Part shown: piece after piece, positions 39,525 through 48,030 of the stretch
Layout of the letters: every line of letters begins with the position of its first letter
How positions within the stretch are numbered: the stretch's first letter is position 1
Origin: JBEDUK01 sp040414485
GTDB lineage: Bacteria > Actinomycetota > UBA4738
Length of the DNA stretch: 64,000 nt
NCBI GenBank assembly: GCA_040414485.1
Contig: JBEDUK010000041.1
Coordinates: 1-64,000, forward strand
Direction of reading: 5' to 3'
Made by a program: the position numbers and the translations under genes
Notes under the pieces: generated by a model
What the model saw: the letters and a program-made list of their open reading frames with translations, nothing else
What the model was told of the DNA's origin: nothing
Databases searched by the model: none

Positions 39525-40198
39525 GGGCTCTTGTCTCCCGCCACGCGCTCCAACGCGGTCCTCAGATCCCCGAACCCGGTATGCCGCATCTCGAACGACA
39601 GGCCGAGGAACCTCGCCGCCTCCCGCGCGCGCGCCACCAATTTCATGTCTTTCGACTGCGCGAGATAGACAAGCCGGACGTAATTCCCGAAGTAGTCGCT
39701 CAGCAGTTCCGGATGCCGGTCCAGGGCCAGGCCCTGCACGACGAACCGGTCGAAGTGCCGGCACAGGAAATCGGTGAGGTAGAAGGTTCGAGGTTCGGCC
39801 TCATGCATGGCGAGCCACGCGTCGACGCCGGCGAAGAAGGCGTAACAGTGATCGCCGGGCAGGCGCCCGACGCCCGGATGGCGCTCCAGGACCCGGTCCA
39901 GGGCCCCGCCGGTTCCGCAGTCGCCGTACGCGACGAAGACGGCGTCCCAGCGTTCGGCTTCGGCCCGGCGAAGTTTCGCCTCGACGCGGTCCGCGATGAG
40001 TTGCGGGGTGTTGTGCAGCTTGCCCGGCAGACAGCGAAGCGTCACGTGCGTCCAGCCGTTCAGCCTGACGACTGCAAGCACCTCGCGCGCGATCGCGCCG
40101 CAGCCGACGACCAGCACGCGCGGGCCGCCCGGAGCCGCCGCCGGCCGTGGCTCGAATTCGATGGCCTCTTCGATCAGCGACGCCGAGGACATGGTCAT
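39512..40198 (-). CDS. DUF1638 protein in corrinoid operon (function unknown)
   Basis: 228 residues, ATG at 40198 (another ATG two codons on). DUF1638 features: VLVVGCGAIAREVLAVVR, LPGKLHNTPQLIADRV, VFVAYGDCGTGGALDRVL, GDHCYAFFAG, FYLTDFLCRHFDRFV. Several conserved Cys/His (CGAIARE, GDCGTGG, DHCYAF, LCRHF) could bind a metal. It follows the corrinoid gene by 6 bases and overlaps the next gene by 13. The family is found repeatedly with MttB and corrinoid genes, but no activity is known to me. A role in cofactor handling is a guess. Confidence 0.88.
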   Translation of the reverse strand: MTMSSASLIEEAIEFEPRPAAAPGGPRVLVVGCGAIAREVLAVVRLNGWTHVTLRCLPGKLHNTPQLIADRVEAKLRRAEAERWDAVFVAYGDCGTGGALDRVLERHPGVGRLPGDHCYAFFAGVDAWLAMHEAEPRTFYLTDFLCRHFDRFVVQGLALDRHPELLSDYFGNYVRLVYLAQSKDMKLVARAREAARFLGLSFEMRHTGFGDLRTALERVAGDKSPWPS

Positions 40199-40204
40199 GT
40201 CGCC

Positions 40205-40906
<702 letters not shown>

Positions 40907-40925
40907 GCGTCAAGTGTCGCGCAGC

Positions 40926-40967
40926 GGCGTTGCGCACGCCAGTCAGACGTTGCGATCAACGCAACGT
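40926..40967. promoter_or_regulatory. Inverted-repeat operator candidates upstream of the corrinoid operon
   Basis: ACGTTGCG-5 bases-CGCAACGT (40947-40967) is a perfect 8-bp inverted repeat 41 bases upstream of the mtgC start. A second, smaller one, GGCGT-5 bases-ACGCC (40926-40940), overlaps another CGTTGCG copy at 40928-40934. The motif CGTTGCG therefore occurs three times within 40 bases, the first two 20 bp apart, fitting cooperative binding of a dimeric regulator. Confidence 0.6.
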
Positions 40968-40982
40968 GGGGGGGTCCTGCCT

Positions 40983-41375
40983 CTATGCACCCCACGTGGC
41001 GAACGGCTCCACGCGGCCGCCACGTTCGACCCAGTAGTCGACGTGCTCGACCACCCGGCCGTCGCCGTCGAAGCGCAGGACCGTGGTGCCCGCCAGGGTC
41101 TCCTCTCGGCCCTCCTCGATGAGCGTCGCCCACCATTCCACCGCGGCGCGGTCACCCGATGCGATCGGCGAGCCGAACCTGCACTCGGTCCGATCCTCCA
41201 GGGCGAACTGTCGTGTGGTGTACCCGAGCGCACCTCCCGCCTCGGGGTCGCGCATCGGGTGCGATCGGTACGTGGCGCCCTCGGCATACAGCGCCGCGAT
41301 CGCCTCGGTGTCTTCCGCCGGCCACGCTCGTTCCCAGGTCCGAGCCCATCGTCGGGCGGCCTCTTCGACGTCCAT
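40983..41375 (-). CDS. SnoaL-like/NTF2-fold protein
   Basis: 130 residues, ATG at 41375. NTF2-like cone fold suggested by the pattern ARRWARTWERAWPAEDTEAIAALYAEGATYRSHP, VEWWATLIEEGREETLAGTTVLRFDGDGRVVEHVDYW. Such proteins may be small enzymes or ligand binders; no catalytic residues can be assigned. It ends 76 bases upstream of the mtgC start on the same strand, with the operator-like repeats in between. Probably a separate unit. Confidence 0.8.
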   Translation of the reverse strand: MDVEEAARRWARTWERAWPAEDTEAIAALYAEGATYRSHPMRDPEAGGALGYTTRQFALEDRTECRFGSPIASGDRAAVEWWATLIEEGREETLAGTTVLRFDGDGRVVEHVDYWVERGGRVEPFATWGA

Positions 41376-41443
41376 GACCTCGGAGCGTACCGCGACGGCT
41401 CAGAAGGGTTCAGCCGTACCCGGGTTCGGTCGATACCTATTCG

Positions 41444-44338
41444 GTGGGGACGAAGGGGGCCGATCGGCGCGTGCCCGCGCGCTCCCTGGCGCACGCCCTG
41501 ATGAAGGGCTGGCGGTGGCTCGGCGTGCTCAGGTTCAGCCTCGGCCTGGCGCTGGGCATCTACGCGCTGACGTTCCGTCCCATCCCCGGACATCCCGCAC
41601 CGAGCATCACGGAACCGATCGGACTCACGTTGGCGGCAGCGATGATCGCCACCGCCTCCCTCCAGATCTGGTCCCCGCTCAGCCGTTCGTGGTCGTACGC
41701 ACGCTTCTGTCTGGGCGTCGACCTCGTAGCGGTCCTGGGGACGCTCGCCCTGTATTCGTTCGACCCCAGCTCAAACCTGCTCATCCTCATCCTGGCGATC
41801 CAGGCAGAGGCCGGTTCGGTGCTCGGGATCGGTCCTGGCGTCGCCGTGTGGGCGGTGAGCTCGGTCGGCTACATCGGGATCGAGGCGCTGGCGCGCGACG
41901 TGGGCGGGGCGAGCGTCTCCACGATCGATATCAGCCTGCGGATCCTGGTGGGACTGGTGCTCGCGATCGGCGGTGGAGTGTTGTGGGGCGAGCTGTCGGA
42001 CGAGCGCCGCCGGACCGAGCGAGAGCGCGAACGGGAGGTCGAGCACCTCAAGGGCGTGGTGGCGCGGCTGAAGGAGGCGGAGCAGCGCTATCGCGCGCTC
42101 GTCGAACAGATCCCTGCCCTGCTCTACATCGACCTTCCCGACGAGCACCAGACGCCGTACTACATCGGTCCCCGGATCGAGGAGATGTTCGGCATCAGCC
42201 GTGCCGAGTACCTCTCCAGTCACACGGTCTGGGACGGCATGGTCCATCCGGACGACCGCGAGCGCTCCGGACGCGCTTACGCGGAGGCCGTGCGATCCGG
42301 TCGGCCGTATTCGGACGAATATCGCGTCCTTCGGCCCGATGGCCGCACCGTGTGGGTGCACGACGAGGCGGTGGTCCTGCGCGGAGCGGATGGTGAGCCG
42401 TCGATGATCCACGGCGTGCTCTTCGACGTCACCGACCGTCGGCTGGCCGAGGATCGCGAGCAGCAGGACCGGACCTACGCAGAGGCGCTCCACGAGACGG
42501 CCATCGCCGCCATGCGACGGCTCGAGCCGAACGACGTCCTCGACACCGTCCTGGCCCGCGCGGGAGCGCTGGTGGGCACCGTGCACGGCTACGTCTACGT
42601 GCTCGAGCCCGACGGCCACGGCATCGAGGTCCGGTCGGGAATGGGGCTGTTCACCGAATGGATCGGATTCCGGATGCGCCGCGGCGAAGGGATGGCCGGC
42701 CGTGTGCTGGACTCGGCGAGGCCGCTGGTCGTCAACGACTACGACGACTGGGAAGGGCGGTCGAGTGCGTTTCCCCGAGGAGTGTTCGGCGCGGTCGTGG
42801 GCGTGCCGCTGTCGACGGGCGGCGTCGTGAGCGGCGTGCTCGGCCTGGCTCATGCGGAGAGAGGGCGATCGTTCTCCGCTGAGGACGTCGCGATCCTGAT
42901 GCGCTTCGCCGAGATCGCCACCGTGGCCATCGACAACGCGAACCTGTACGCGGCGGCGCAAGAGGAGATCCGCCAGCGCAAGAACGTGGAAGCCGAACTC
43001 GCGCATCTCGCGTTCCACGACCGGCTGACGGATCTGCCGAACCGCGGCATGTTCGAGGAGATCCTCGAGATCGCGGTGGCCCGAGCCCGGCGGAATGCTC
43101 AGTCGGTGGCGGTGCTGTACATGGACCTGGACAACTTCAAGCTGATCAACGACAGCATGGGGCACAACGCCGGCGACGAGATGCTGCGGCTCCTCGCCGC
43201 GCGTCTGCGCCGCGTCGTACGCGAGACGGACGCGGTCGCCAGGCAGGGTGGGGACGAGTTCCTGCTGCTGCTCGCTGACCTGGACGGCGGCGGCGCGGAC
43301 GACCCGTCCGATTCGATCGCCCGGGCAGAGGCGCTGGTGCACCGGATACGCAAGGCGCTGGCGCGCCCCTTCCGGTTCAACGGAACCGAGGTCTACGTCT
43401 CGGCGAGCATCGGGATCGCCGTGTTCCCGTTCCACGCAGGCGACGCCCGAACGCTCCTGAGGTACGCGGACGCAGCGATGTATGCCGGCAAGCGCGCCAA
43501 TCCGGGCAGCACGCGCGTGTTCTCCGGCGAGGATCCGGCGGGGCGGCTCTCTCTCGCGACCAGGGCGCGGAAGGCGGTGGAGAACGGCGAGTTCGAGCTC
43601 CATTACCAGCCGATCGTCGACCTGCCCGACGGGCGGCTCCGCGGTGTCGAGGCCCTGATCCGGTGGCCGCAGTCGGATGGGTCGGTGGCGCTGCCCGGCA
43701 CGTTCCTGCCCGTGATCGAGGAGATGGGCTTGATCGGCGCCGTCGGCGAATGGGTGCTGTCCGAGGCGAGCGCGCAGACGCGCGTGTGGCATGACGCGGG
43801 AAGCACGTTCTTCACCAGCATCAACCTGGCTCTCCCGCAGTTGTGGCGGCGGGATCTCGCCGCGCGGATGCTGCGGACCATCAGGGCGAGCGGCGTACCG
43901 CCCTCGGCGATGGTGATCGAGATCACCGAGTCGGCGGCCATGAGCGACCCTGAGCGGACCCGCCACATCCTGGAGGAACTGCGCGTCGAGGGCATCGGCC
44001 TCGCCGTCGATGACTTCGGGACGGGCTATTCGTCGCTGTCGAGGGTGAAGGACCTTCCGGTGGACATCCTGAAGATCGACCGGCCGTTCCTCCGCGGGCT
44101 GCCGGTGGATCAAGCCGCGGCAGCCAGCGTGCGGGCGATCGTGCAACTGGCCCATGGGCTCGGCATGCGCGCGCTGGCCGAGGGGATCGAGACAGAGGCT
44201 CAACGAACGTATCTGCTCCAGGAGGGCTGCACGCTCGGACAGGGGTTCCTCTTCTCCCCGGCCGTGCGGGCCGAGGTCGTCTCGGACTGGATCGCGGCCG
44301 GGATCCCGACCGTGCTCGCCCGGCCATCTCTCGTGTGA
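41444..44338 (+). CDS. Membrane-bound PAS-GAF-GGDEF-EAL cyclic-di-GMP protein
   Basis: 964 residues from the GTG at 41444; a GTG at 41471 behind GAAGGGGG is an alternative. About five membrane helices (20-180), a charged coiled-coil (about 185-215), PAS (about 215-345, YRALVEQIPALLYIDLP), GAF (about 365-500), GGDEF (about 520-690) and EAL (about 700-955). The GGDEF site is intact (RQGGDEF, 602-606) and preceded by the product-inhibition I-site RETD five residues earlier. The EAL site is complete: EALIRW from Glu736, NLALPQ, EITES, DDFGTGYSS, LKIDRPF, AEGIETEAQ, GQGF. It may both make and degrade c-di-GMP. Confidence 0.94.
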   Translation: MGTKGADRRVPARSLAHALMKGWRWLGVLRFSLGLALGIYALTFRPIPGHPAPSITEPIGLTLAAAMIATASLQIWSPLSRSWSYARFCLGVDLVAVLGTLALYSFDPSSNLLILILAIQAEAGSVLGIGPGVAVWAVSSVGYIGIEALARDVGGASVSTIDISLRILVGLVLAIGGGVLWGELSDERRRTEREREREVEHLKGVVARLKEAEQRYRALVEQIPALLYIDLPDEHQTPYYIGPRIEEMFGISRAEYLSSHTVWDGMVHPDDRERSGRAYAEAVRSGRPYSDEYRVLRPDGRTVWVHDEAVVLRGADGEPSMIHGVLFDVTDRRLAEDREQQDRTYAEALHETAIAAMRRLEPNDVLDTVLARAGALVGTVHGYVYVLEPDGHGIEVRSGMGLFTEWIGFRMRRGEGMAGRVLDSARPLVVNDYDDWEGRSSAFPRGVFGAVVGVPLSTGGVVSGVLGLAHAERGRSFSAEDVAILMRFAEIATVAIDNANLYAAAQEEIRQRKNVEAELAHLAFHDRLTDLPNRGMFEEILEIAVARARRNAQSVAVLYMDLDNFKLINDSMGHNAGDEMLRLLAARLRRVVRETDAVARQGGDEFLLLLADLDGGGADDPSDSIARAEALVHRIRKALARPFRFNGTEVYVSASIGIAVFPFHAGDARTLLRYADAAMYAGKRANPGSTRVFSGEDPAGRLSLATRARKAVENGEFELHYQPIVDLPDGRLRGVEALIRWPQSDGSVALPGTFLPVIEEMGLIGAVGEWVLSEASAQTRVWHDAGSTFFTSINLALPQLWRRDLAARMLRTIRASGVPPSAMVIEITESAAMSDPERTRHILEELRVEGIGLAVDDFGTGYSSLSRVKDLPVDILKIDRPFLRGLPVDQAAAASVRAIVQLAHGLGMRALAEGIETEAQRTYLLQEGCTLGQGFLFSPAVRAEVVSDWIAAGIPTVLARPSLV

Positions 44339-44421
44339 GACCGTAGCGACCCGAACTGCGAGGATCGGCGGCGACTTCGGATCGCTTCTTTTCCGCAAGT
44401 TTGCCCTTGTTTTTCTCACCA

Positions 44422-44444
44422 CGATCGGGGTACGATCCCGATCG
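44422..44444. promoter_or_regulatory. Perfect inverted repeat at the start of the SufR-like gene
   Basis: CGATCGGG-7 bases-CCCGATCG, 8-bp perfect arms, ending two bases before the ATG at 44447 and overlapping the expected ribosome-binding site. An unusually T-rich stretch (44390-44417) lies just upstream, fitting a promoter. The position suits autorepression by the regulator encoded directly downstream. Confidence 0.6.
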
Positions 44445-44446
44445 AG

Positions 44447-45139
44447 ATGGAGCACGCGGTCCACCCGGTCCTCAAGAGCCTCTCGCCGACCAGGCGGCGG
44501 CTTCTGGACAGCCTGAAGGCGGACGGAGAATGCTCCGCCGAGGATCTGGCCACCGCGCTCGAGATCACGCCGTCGGCGATCAGGCAGCACCTGGAAGCGC
44601 TCCGTCGCGAGGGGCTGGTGACCTTCGTCGAGCGCCACGGCGGCCGCGGCCGGCCGCGACGCGACTGGCGCCTCACCGCCGCGGCCGACGCCCTCTACCC
44701 GCGCGCCTACGCCGACCTCACTAACGAGTTGCTCTCGTACGTGCAGACCCAGGATCCGGCACTGCTCGAGCGACTGTTCGCCCAGCGCCGCGACCGTCGC
44801 ATCGCGGCAGCCCGGGCGCGCCTTCGGGGCAAGTCCTTCGACGAACGGGTCGGCGAACTGGCGCGCATCCTGGACGAGGACGGCTATCTGGCCGATTGGT
44901 CGCGGGCCGACGACGGCGCGTTCCTGGTCACCGAGCGCAATTGCGCCATCGTCGGAGTGGCGTCGCGCTACGGACAGGCGTGCGGTTCGGAGATGGAGTT
45001 CATACGTGCGGTGCTGCCCGGCGCACGGGTCGAACGATTGACCCACATCGTGAGCGGCGGGCTGCACTGCACGTACCGGATCGAGCGCGGTCGCGGCTCG
45101 CGCACCGCGAAGCGGGCGACCGCCGGAGCATCCGCATGA
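44447..45139 (+). CDS. SufR-like winged-helix regulator with probable Fe-S site
   Basis: 230 residues. N-terminal HTH (about 10-80: SPTRRRLLDSLKADGECSAE, TPSAIRQHLEALRREGLV, RGRPRRDWRLTAAA) as in SufR/DeoR-like regulators. The C-terminal region has Cys166-x12-Cys179 and Cys208 in the spacing of the SufR iron-sulfur motif (C-x12-C-x13-C-x14-C). The third position is Ala193, so three of four cysteines remain. Its stop overlaps the transketolase start (ATGA), so it is co-transcribed with the split transketolase, not with suf genes. Likely senses iron, oxygen or redox state and controls its own operon. Confidence 0.82.
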   Translation: MEHAVHPVLKSLSPTRRRLLDSLKADGECSAEDLATALEITPSAIRQHLEALRREGLVTFVERHGGRGRPRRDWRLTAAADALYPRAYADLTNELLSYVQTQDPALLERLFAQRRDRRIAAARARLRGKSFDERVGELARILDEDGYLADWSRADDGAFLVTERNCAIVGVASRYGQACGSEMEFIRAVLPGARVERLTHIVSGGLHCTYRIERGRGSRTAKRATAGASA

Positions 45140-45864
45140 GCGCCGAGCCGAACGCCCCGCCACGCGCGCCACGCGCGCCACGCACCGCCCGCACGGTCGA
45201 AGACGTCCGCGCCCTCGTGGCCCGCGCCACCGGCGACGAGAAGCACGAGGAGAGCAGCACCTCCACCCTGGATCCGATCTGGGTCCTCTACGACCGGGTC
45301 ATGCGGTTCGACCCGTCCGACCCGGCCTGGGAGGGGCGCGACCGGTTCGTCCTGTCGAAGGGGCACGGGCCTGCCGGGTATTTCGCGGTGCTCGCGGCGA
45401 AGGGGTTCTTCCCGGAGGACTGGCTCGACGGCTTCATGGAATACGACAACCCGCTCGGCTCGCATCCGGATCGAAGGCTGGTCCCGGGAGTGGAGGCGTC
45501 CACCGGCTCGCTGGGGCACGGCCTGGCGATGGGCATCGGCATGGCGCTCGCGCTCCGGGCGAAGGACCTGAACGAGCAGCGGGTCTTCGTCCTGGTCGGA
45601 GACGGCGAGCTCAACGAGGGGTCCAACTGGGAGGGAATCCTTCTGGCGCCGAAGCTCGGCCTCGGCAACCTCACGCTGCTCCTGGTCGACAATCACTCGA
45701 CCCTTCGGCACGGCTCGCCGTGGCGGCCGAAATTCGAGGCCTTCGGTTGGATGGTCAACCAGGTTGACGGCCATGACATGGACGGCCTGGAGCACGCGTT
45801 CAGGCAGCGGGACGACCGGATACCGGGCGTCGTGATCGCGGACATCCCGGAGGGCGAATGGTGA
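45136..45864 (+). CDS. Transketolase, N-terminal (TPP-binding) subunit
   Basis: 242 residues, ATG overlapping the upstream stop. Split-transketolase alpha subunit (COG3959-like): FVLSKGHGPAGYFAVLAAKGFF, LGSHPDRRLVPGVEASTGSLGHGLAMG, and the TPP motif starting GDGELNEGSNWEG and ending in DNH where most enzymes have NN. His in the segment KHEESSTSTLDPIWVLY aligns with the first active-site His, although the usual HPGGSLS is changed. Unlike housekeeping transketolase it is only the first half; the partner follows. The donor and acceptor sugars are unknown, and the altered motifs suggest a specialised role. Confidence 0.87.
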   Translation: MSAEPNAPPRAPRAPRTARTVEDVRALVARATGDEKHEESSTSTLDPIWVLYDRVMRFDPSDPAWEGRDRFVLSKGHGPAGYFAVLAAKGFFPEDWLDGFMEYDNPLGSHPDRRLVPGVEASTGSLGHGLAMGIGMALALRAKDLNEQRVFVLVGDGELNEGSNWEGILLAPKLGLGNLTLLLVDNHSTLRHGSPWRPKFEAFGWMVNQVDGHDMDGLEHAFRQRDDRIPGVVIADIPEGEW

Positions 45865-46802
45865 GCGCGGTGACGCAGCAGACCATGACGATGCGCGAAC
45901 GGTTCGCCGACACCGCGTGCGAACTGTTCGTCGAAGACCCCCGCGTAGCGATCGTCCTGGCGGCGATCAGCCGGCCGCTGTTCCAGCCGGCGATGCGCCA
46001 CGACCCGCGGCGCGCGCTGGACGTCGGGATCATGGAACAGACGATGATCGGCGTCGCGGCCGGCTTCGCCCTGGAAGGGTTCCACCCCATCACGCATTCG
46101 ATCACCCCGTTCCTGGTCGAGCGGCCCTACGAGCAGTTGAAGGACGACTTCGGCCTGCAGGGTCTGGGCGGGACGTTCGTCTCCACCGGCGCCTCGTACG
46201 ACTATTCGACCGAAGGCGGGACGCACCACTCGCCCGCGGACGCGGCCGTCCTGCTGCAGATCCCCGGGTTCGAGGTGATCGCGCCCGGTCACCCGGACGA
46301 GGTGGATGCCCTCCTGCGGGCGACCTACGCGAACGGCCGGCCGACGTACCTTCGCCTGGCCGTCACCGGGAACGCGAATGCAGTGGAGGTTCGTCCCGGC
46401 CGCATGGAGGTCGTTCGGCGCGGCGACCGCGCGACGATCGTCGCGGTCGGTCCCATGTTCGATCGAACGATGGCTGCGGTCCGTGACCTGGACGTGACGG
46501 TGTGCTACGCGACCACCGTCGAGCCGTTCGACGTGATGACCCTCCAGTCGGTGGCCGGCCGGGCGCCCGTGGTGATCACCGTGGAGCCCTGGTACGAGGG
46601 CACGCTCGGCGCGAGCGTCGCGAACGCGCTTCGGCACGTGCCCTCGCGGATCTTCTCGGTCGGCGTGCCCCGTCGGTTCCCGACGGCCTACGGCACGCCC
46701 GCCCAGCACGACGCGGAGAACGGTCTGGACGCGGGCGGGATCCGGCGCCAGGTCGAGCACGCGCTCGCGGAGCCGGCAGGCCTCACGTCGTTCGCGATCT
46801 GA
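45858..46802 (+). CDS. Transketolase, C-terminal subunit
   Basis: 314 residues, beginning 7 bases before the end of the N-terminal subunit gene (ATG at 45858; a GTG one codon later is possible). Pyrimidine-binding and C-terminal transketolase domains: DVGIMEQTMIGVAAGFALEGF with the Glu that activates TPP, THSITPFLVERPYEQLKDDF, STGASYDYSTEGGTHHSPADAAVL, and a C-terminal VVITVEPWYEGTLGASVANAL. It assembles with the preceding product into an active enzyme. Convergent with a GNAT gene 48 bases away. Confidence 0.9.
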   Translation: MVSAVTQQTMTMRERFADTACELFVEDPRVAIVLAAISRPLFQPAMRHDPRRALDVGIMEQTMIGVAAGFALEGFHPITHSITPFLVERPYEQLKDDFGLQGLGGTFVSTGASYDYSTEGGTHHSPADAAVLLQIPGFEVIAPGHPDEVDALLRATYANGRPTYLRLAVTGNANAVEVRPGRMEVVRRGDRATIVAVGPMFDRTMAAVRDLDVTVCYATTVEPFDVMTLQSVAGRAPVVITVEPWYEGTLGASVANALRHVPSRIFSVGVPRRFPTAYGTPAQHDAENGLDAGGIRRQVEHALAEPAGLTSFAI

Positions 46803-46850
46803 CACGAGCCGCATCTGCGCCGCTGGTCGGCACCCGCCCGATGCGTCGCG

Positions 46851-47357
46851 TCAGAGAAGGGACTTCTCCATGAACACGAGGTAAGACCGGTACCGCTCGG
46901 GGACCTCGGCCTCGGCGAAGGGAGCCACGTCCCTGAACCCTCGCGAGCGGTAGAGGTCGTGCGCCGCGGTCATGAAATCCGGGCTGTCGAGGCGAACGCG
47001 CACGTAGCCCGCTTCGCCGGCTTCCACGAGCAGCCGGTCGAGCATGACGCCGCCGGCCCCGCTCCGGCGATTTGCCGGCTCCACCCACATGCGCTTGATC
47101 TCGCAGGTCCCGACGCCCGACCAGCGAAGGCTCGCCGTTCCGATCGGCGTGGCGCCGTCGAACGCCAGCAGGAGGCGCCCGTCCGGGCGCTGGAACCTCT
47201 CGATGTGCTCGATGTCGCGCTCCACGGTTTCGGCGACGGGCATTCGGAATTCGTGACGCGCCTCCATTTCGTCGTTCCCCCATGTCAGCAACGCCAGCCA
47301 GAGGCGGCGCACCGTGTCCAGCTCGTGTGGGAGGACGGCCTCCCGCACATCGACCAT
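46851..47357 (-). CDS. GNAT family N-acetyltransferase
   Basis: 168 residues, ATG start. Acetyl-CoA-binding pattern in MWVEPANRRSGAGGVMLDRLLVEAGEAG (motif A, with R-x2-G-x-G-G) followed by VRLDSPDFMTAAHDLYRSRGFRDV. N-terminal helices precede LLLAFDGATPIGTASLRW. Substrate unknown. It is the second of two GNAT genes in a row on the minus strand, 18 bases after the first, so they probably form one transcript controlled from the palindrome near 48014. Confidence 0.87.
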   Translation of the reverse strand: MVDVREAVLPHELDTVRRLWLALLTWGNDEMEARHEFRMPVAETVERDIEHIERFQRPDGRLLLAFDGATPIGTASLRWSGVGTCEIKRMWVEPANRRSGAGGVMLDRLLVEAGEAGYVRVRLDSPDFMTAAHDLYRSRGFRDVAPFAEAEVPERYRSYLVFMEKSLL

Positions 47358-47375
47358 GGGTGCGGGAAGCCTCGA

Positions 47376-47978
47376 TCAGCGTGATCGAACGGCCGCGGAG
47401 GCTGCTGGTTCGCCGTCCGGCGCTCGCGACGGAGCGCCGATCGGCTTCTCCATCGAGACGCACGGCACGACGACGCCGTCGGTCAGCACGACGTTGACCT
47501 CGTCCAGCGGTTCGAAGCCGCAGGCGCGGTACAGGGGCACGCCCGCGAGCGTCGCCAGCAGGGCCAGGCGTCGATACCCTTCGCGCCGAGCCGCTTCCTC
47601 CGACGCCTCGATGATGCGCCGCCCGAGTCCGCGTCGCGTCCAGTCGGCTCGAACGAACATCGCGCGGATCTTCGCCGGCTCGGTTGCCGGATCCAGGATG
47701 CGGCCTTCGTTCTCGAACGAACCGCTGCCGGTGTAGAGACGGTCCCGACGCGTCCACCCGCCGCATCCGACGAATTCGCCGTCGGCGACGAGGACGAAGA
47801 ACGTGCCGTCCTCAAGCAGCAAGTGGTCGACCTGGGCCACGTGCTCGATGGAACTGGCGACCTGGCGCTCGTCGTAATACGCGGGGAACAGGGCCTCCGC
47901 CGACGCCTTCATAAGAGCGTCGATCGCCGACGCGTCGTCCGGCGTCGCCACCCGGAGCACTGCTTCGGTTCGATCCAT
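47376..47978 (-). CDS. GNAT family N-acetyltransferase
   Basis: 200 residues from the ATG at 47978, preceded by AAGGGGGC; a longer in-frame start at 48053 would run into the PadR gene. GNAT motif A: IRAMFVRADWTRRGLGRRIIEASEEAARREG, then LALLATLAGVPLYRACGFEPLDEV. The C-terminal 20 residues are Ala/Arg-rich. Homologues with VADGEFVGCGGWTRR are common single-domain acetyltransferases of unknown substrate. Divergent from the PadR regulator with 52 bases between starts, so PadR control is plausible. Confidence 0.88.
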   Translation of the reverse strand: MDRTEAVLRVATPDDASAIDALMKASAEALFPAYYDERQVASSIEHVAQVDHLLLEDGTFFVLVADGEFVGCGGWTRRDRLYTGSGSFENEGRILDPATEPAKIRAMFVRADWTRRGLGRRIIEASEEAARREGYRRLALLATLAGVPLYRACGFEPLDEVNVVLTDGVVVPCVSMEKPIGAPSRAPDGEPAASAAVRSR

Positions 47979-48013
47979 GTCCGTTGCCCCCTTGGGCGTC
48001 TCCGGTCGACTAT

Positions 48014-48028
48014 GCTCCTGACAGGAGC
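48014..48028. promoter_or_regulatory. 15-bp palindrome at the padR start
   Basis: GCTCCTG-A-CAGGAGC, 7-bp perfect arms, ending two bases before the PadR ATG, so its right arm includes the AGGAG ribosome-binding site. It sits in the 52-base divergent gap. A likely PadR operator blocking both its own translation region and the GNAT promoter. Confidence 0.55.
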
Positions 48029-48030
48029 AA

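Noticed and set aside
41771..45181. 1136-codon open frame antisense to the GGDEF-EAL gene and the SufR-like gene
   Set aside because: Composition is Arg/His/Gln/Val-rich in the way antisense frames of GC-rich genes are; no motif is seen, and it runs across three well-supported genes on the other strand.
45159..45185. Three tandem 9-bp GCCACGCGC-like units suspected as a regulatory repeat
   Set aside because: They lie inside the transketolase N-terminus and encode a short Ala-Pro-Arg tract; simple low-complexity slippage explains them.
47174..47190. GCGCCC-gtcc-GGGCGC hairpin within a GNAT gene
   Set aside because: Six-bp GC arms are expected by chance at this base composition; no positional significance.
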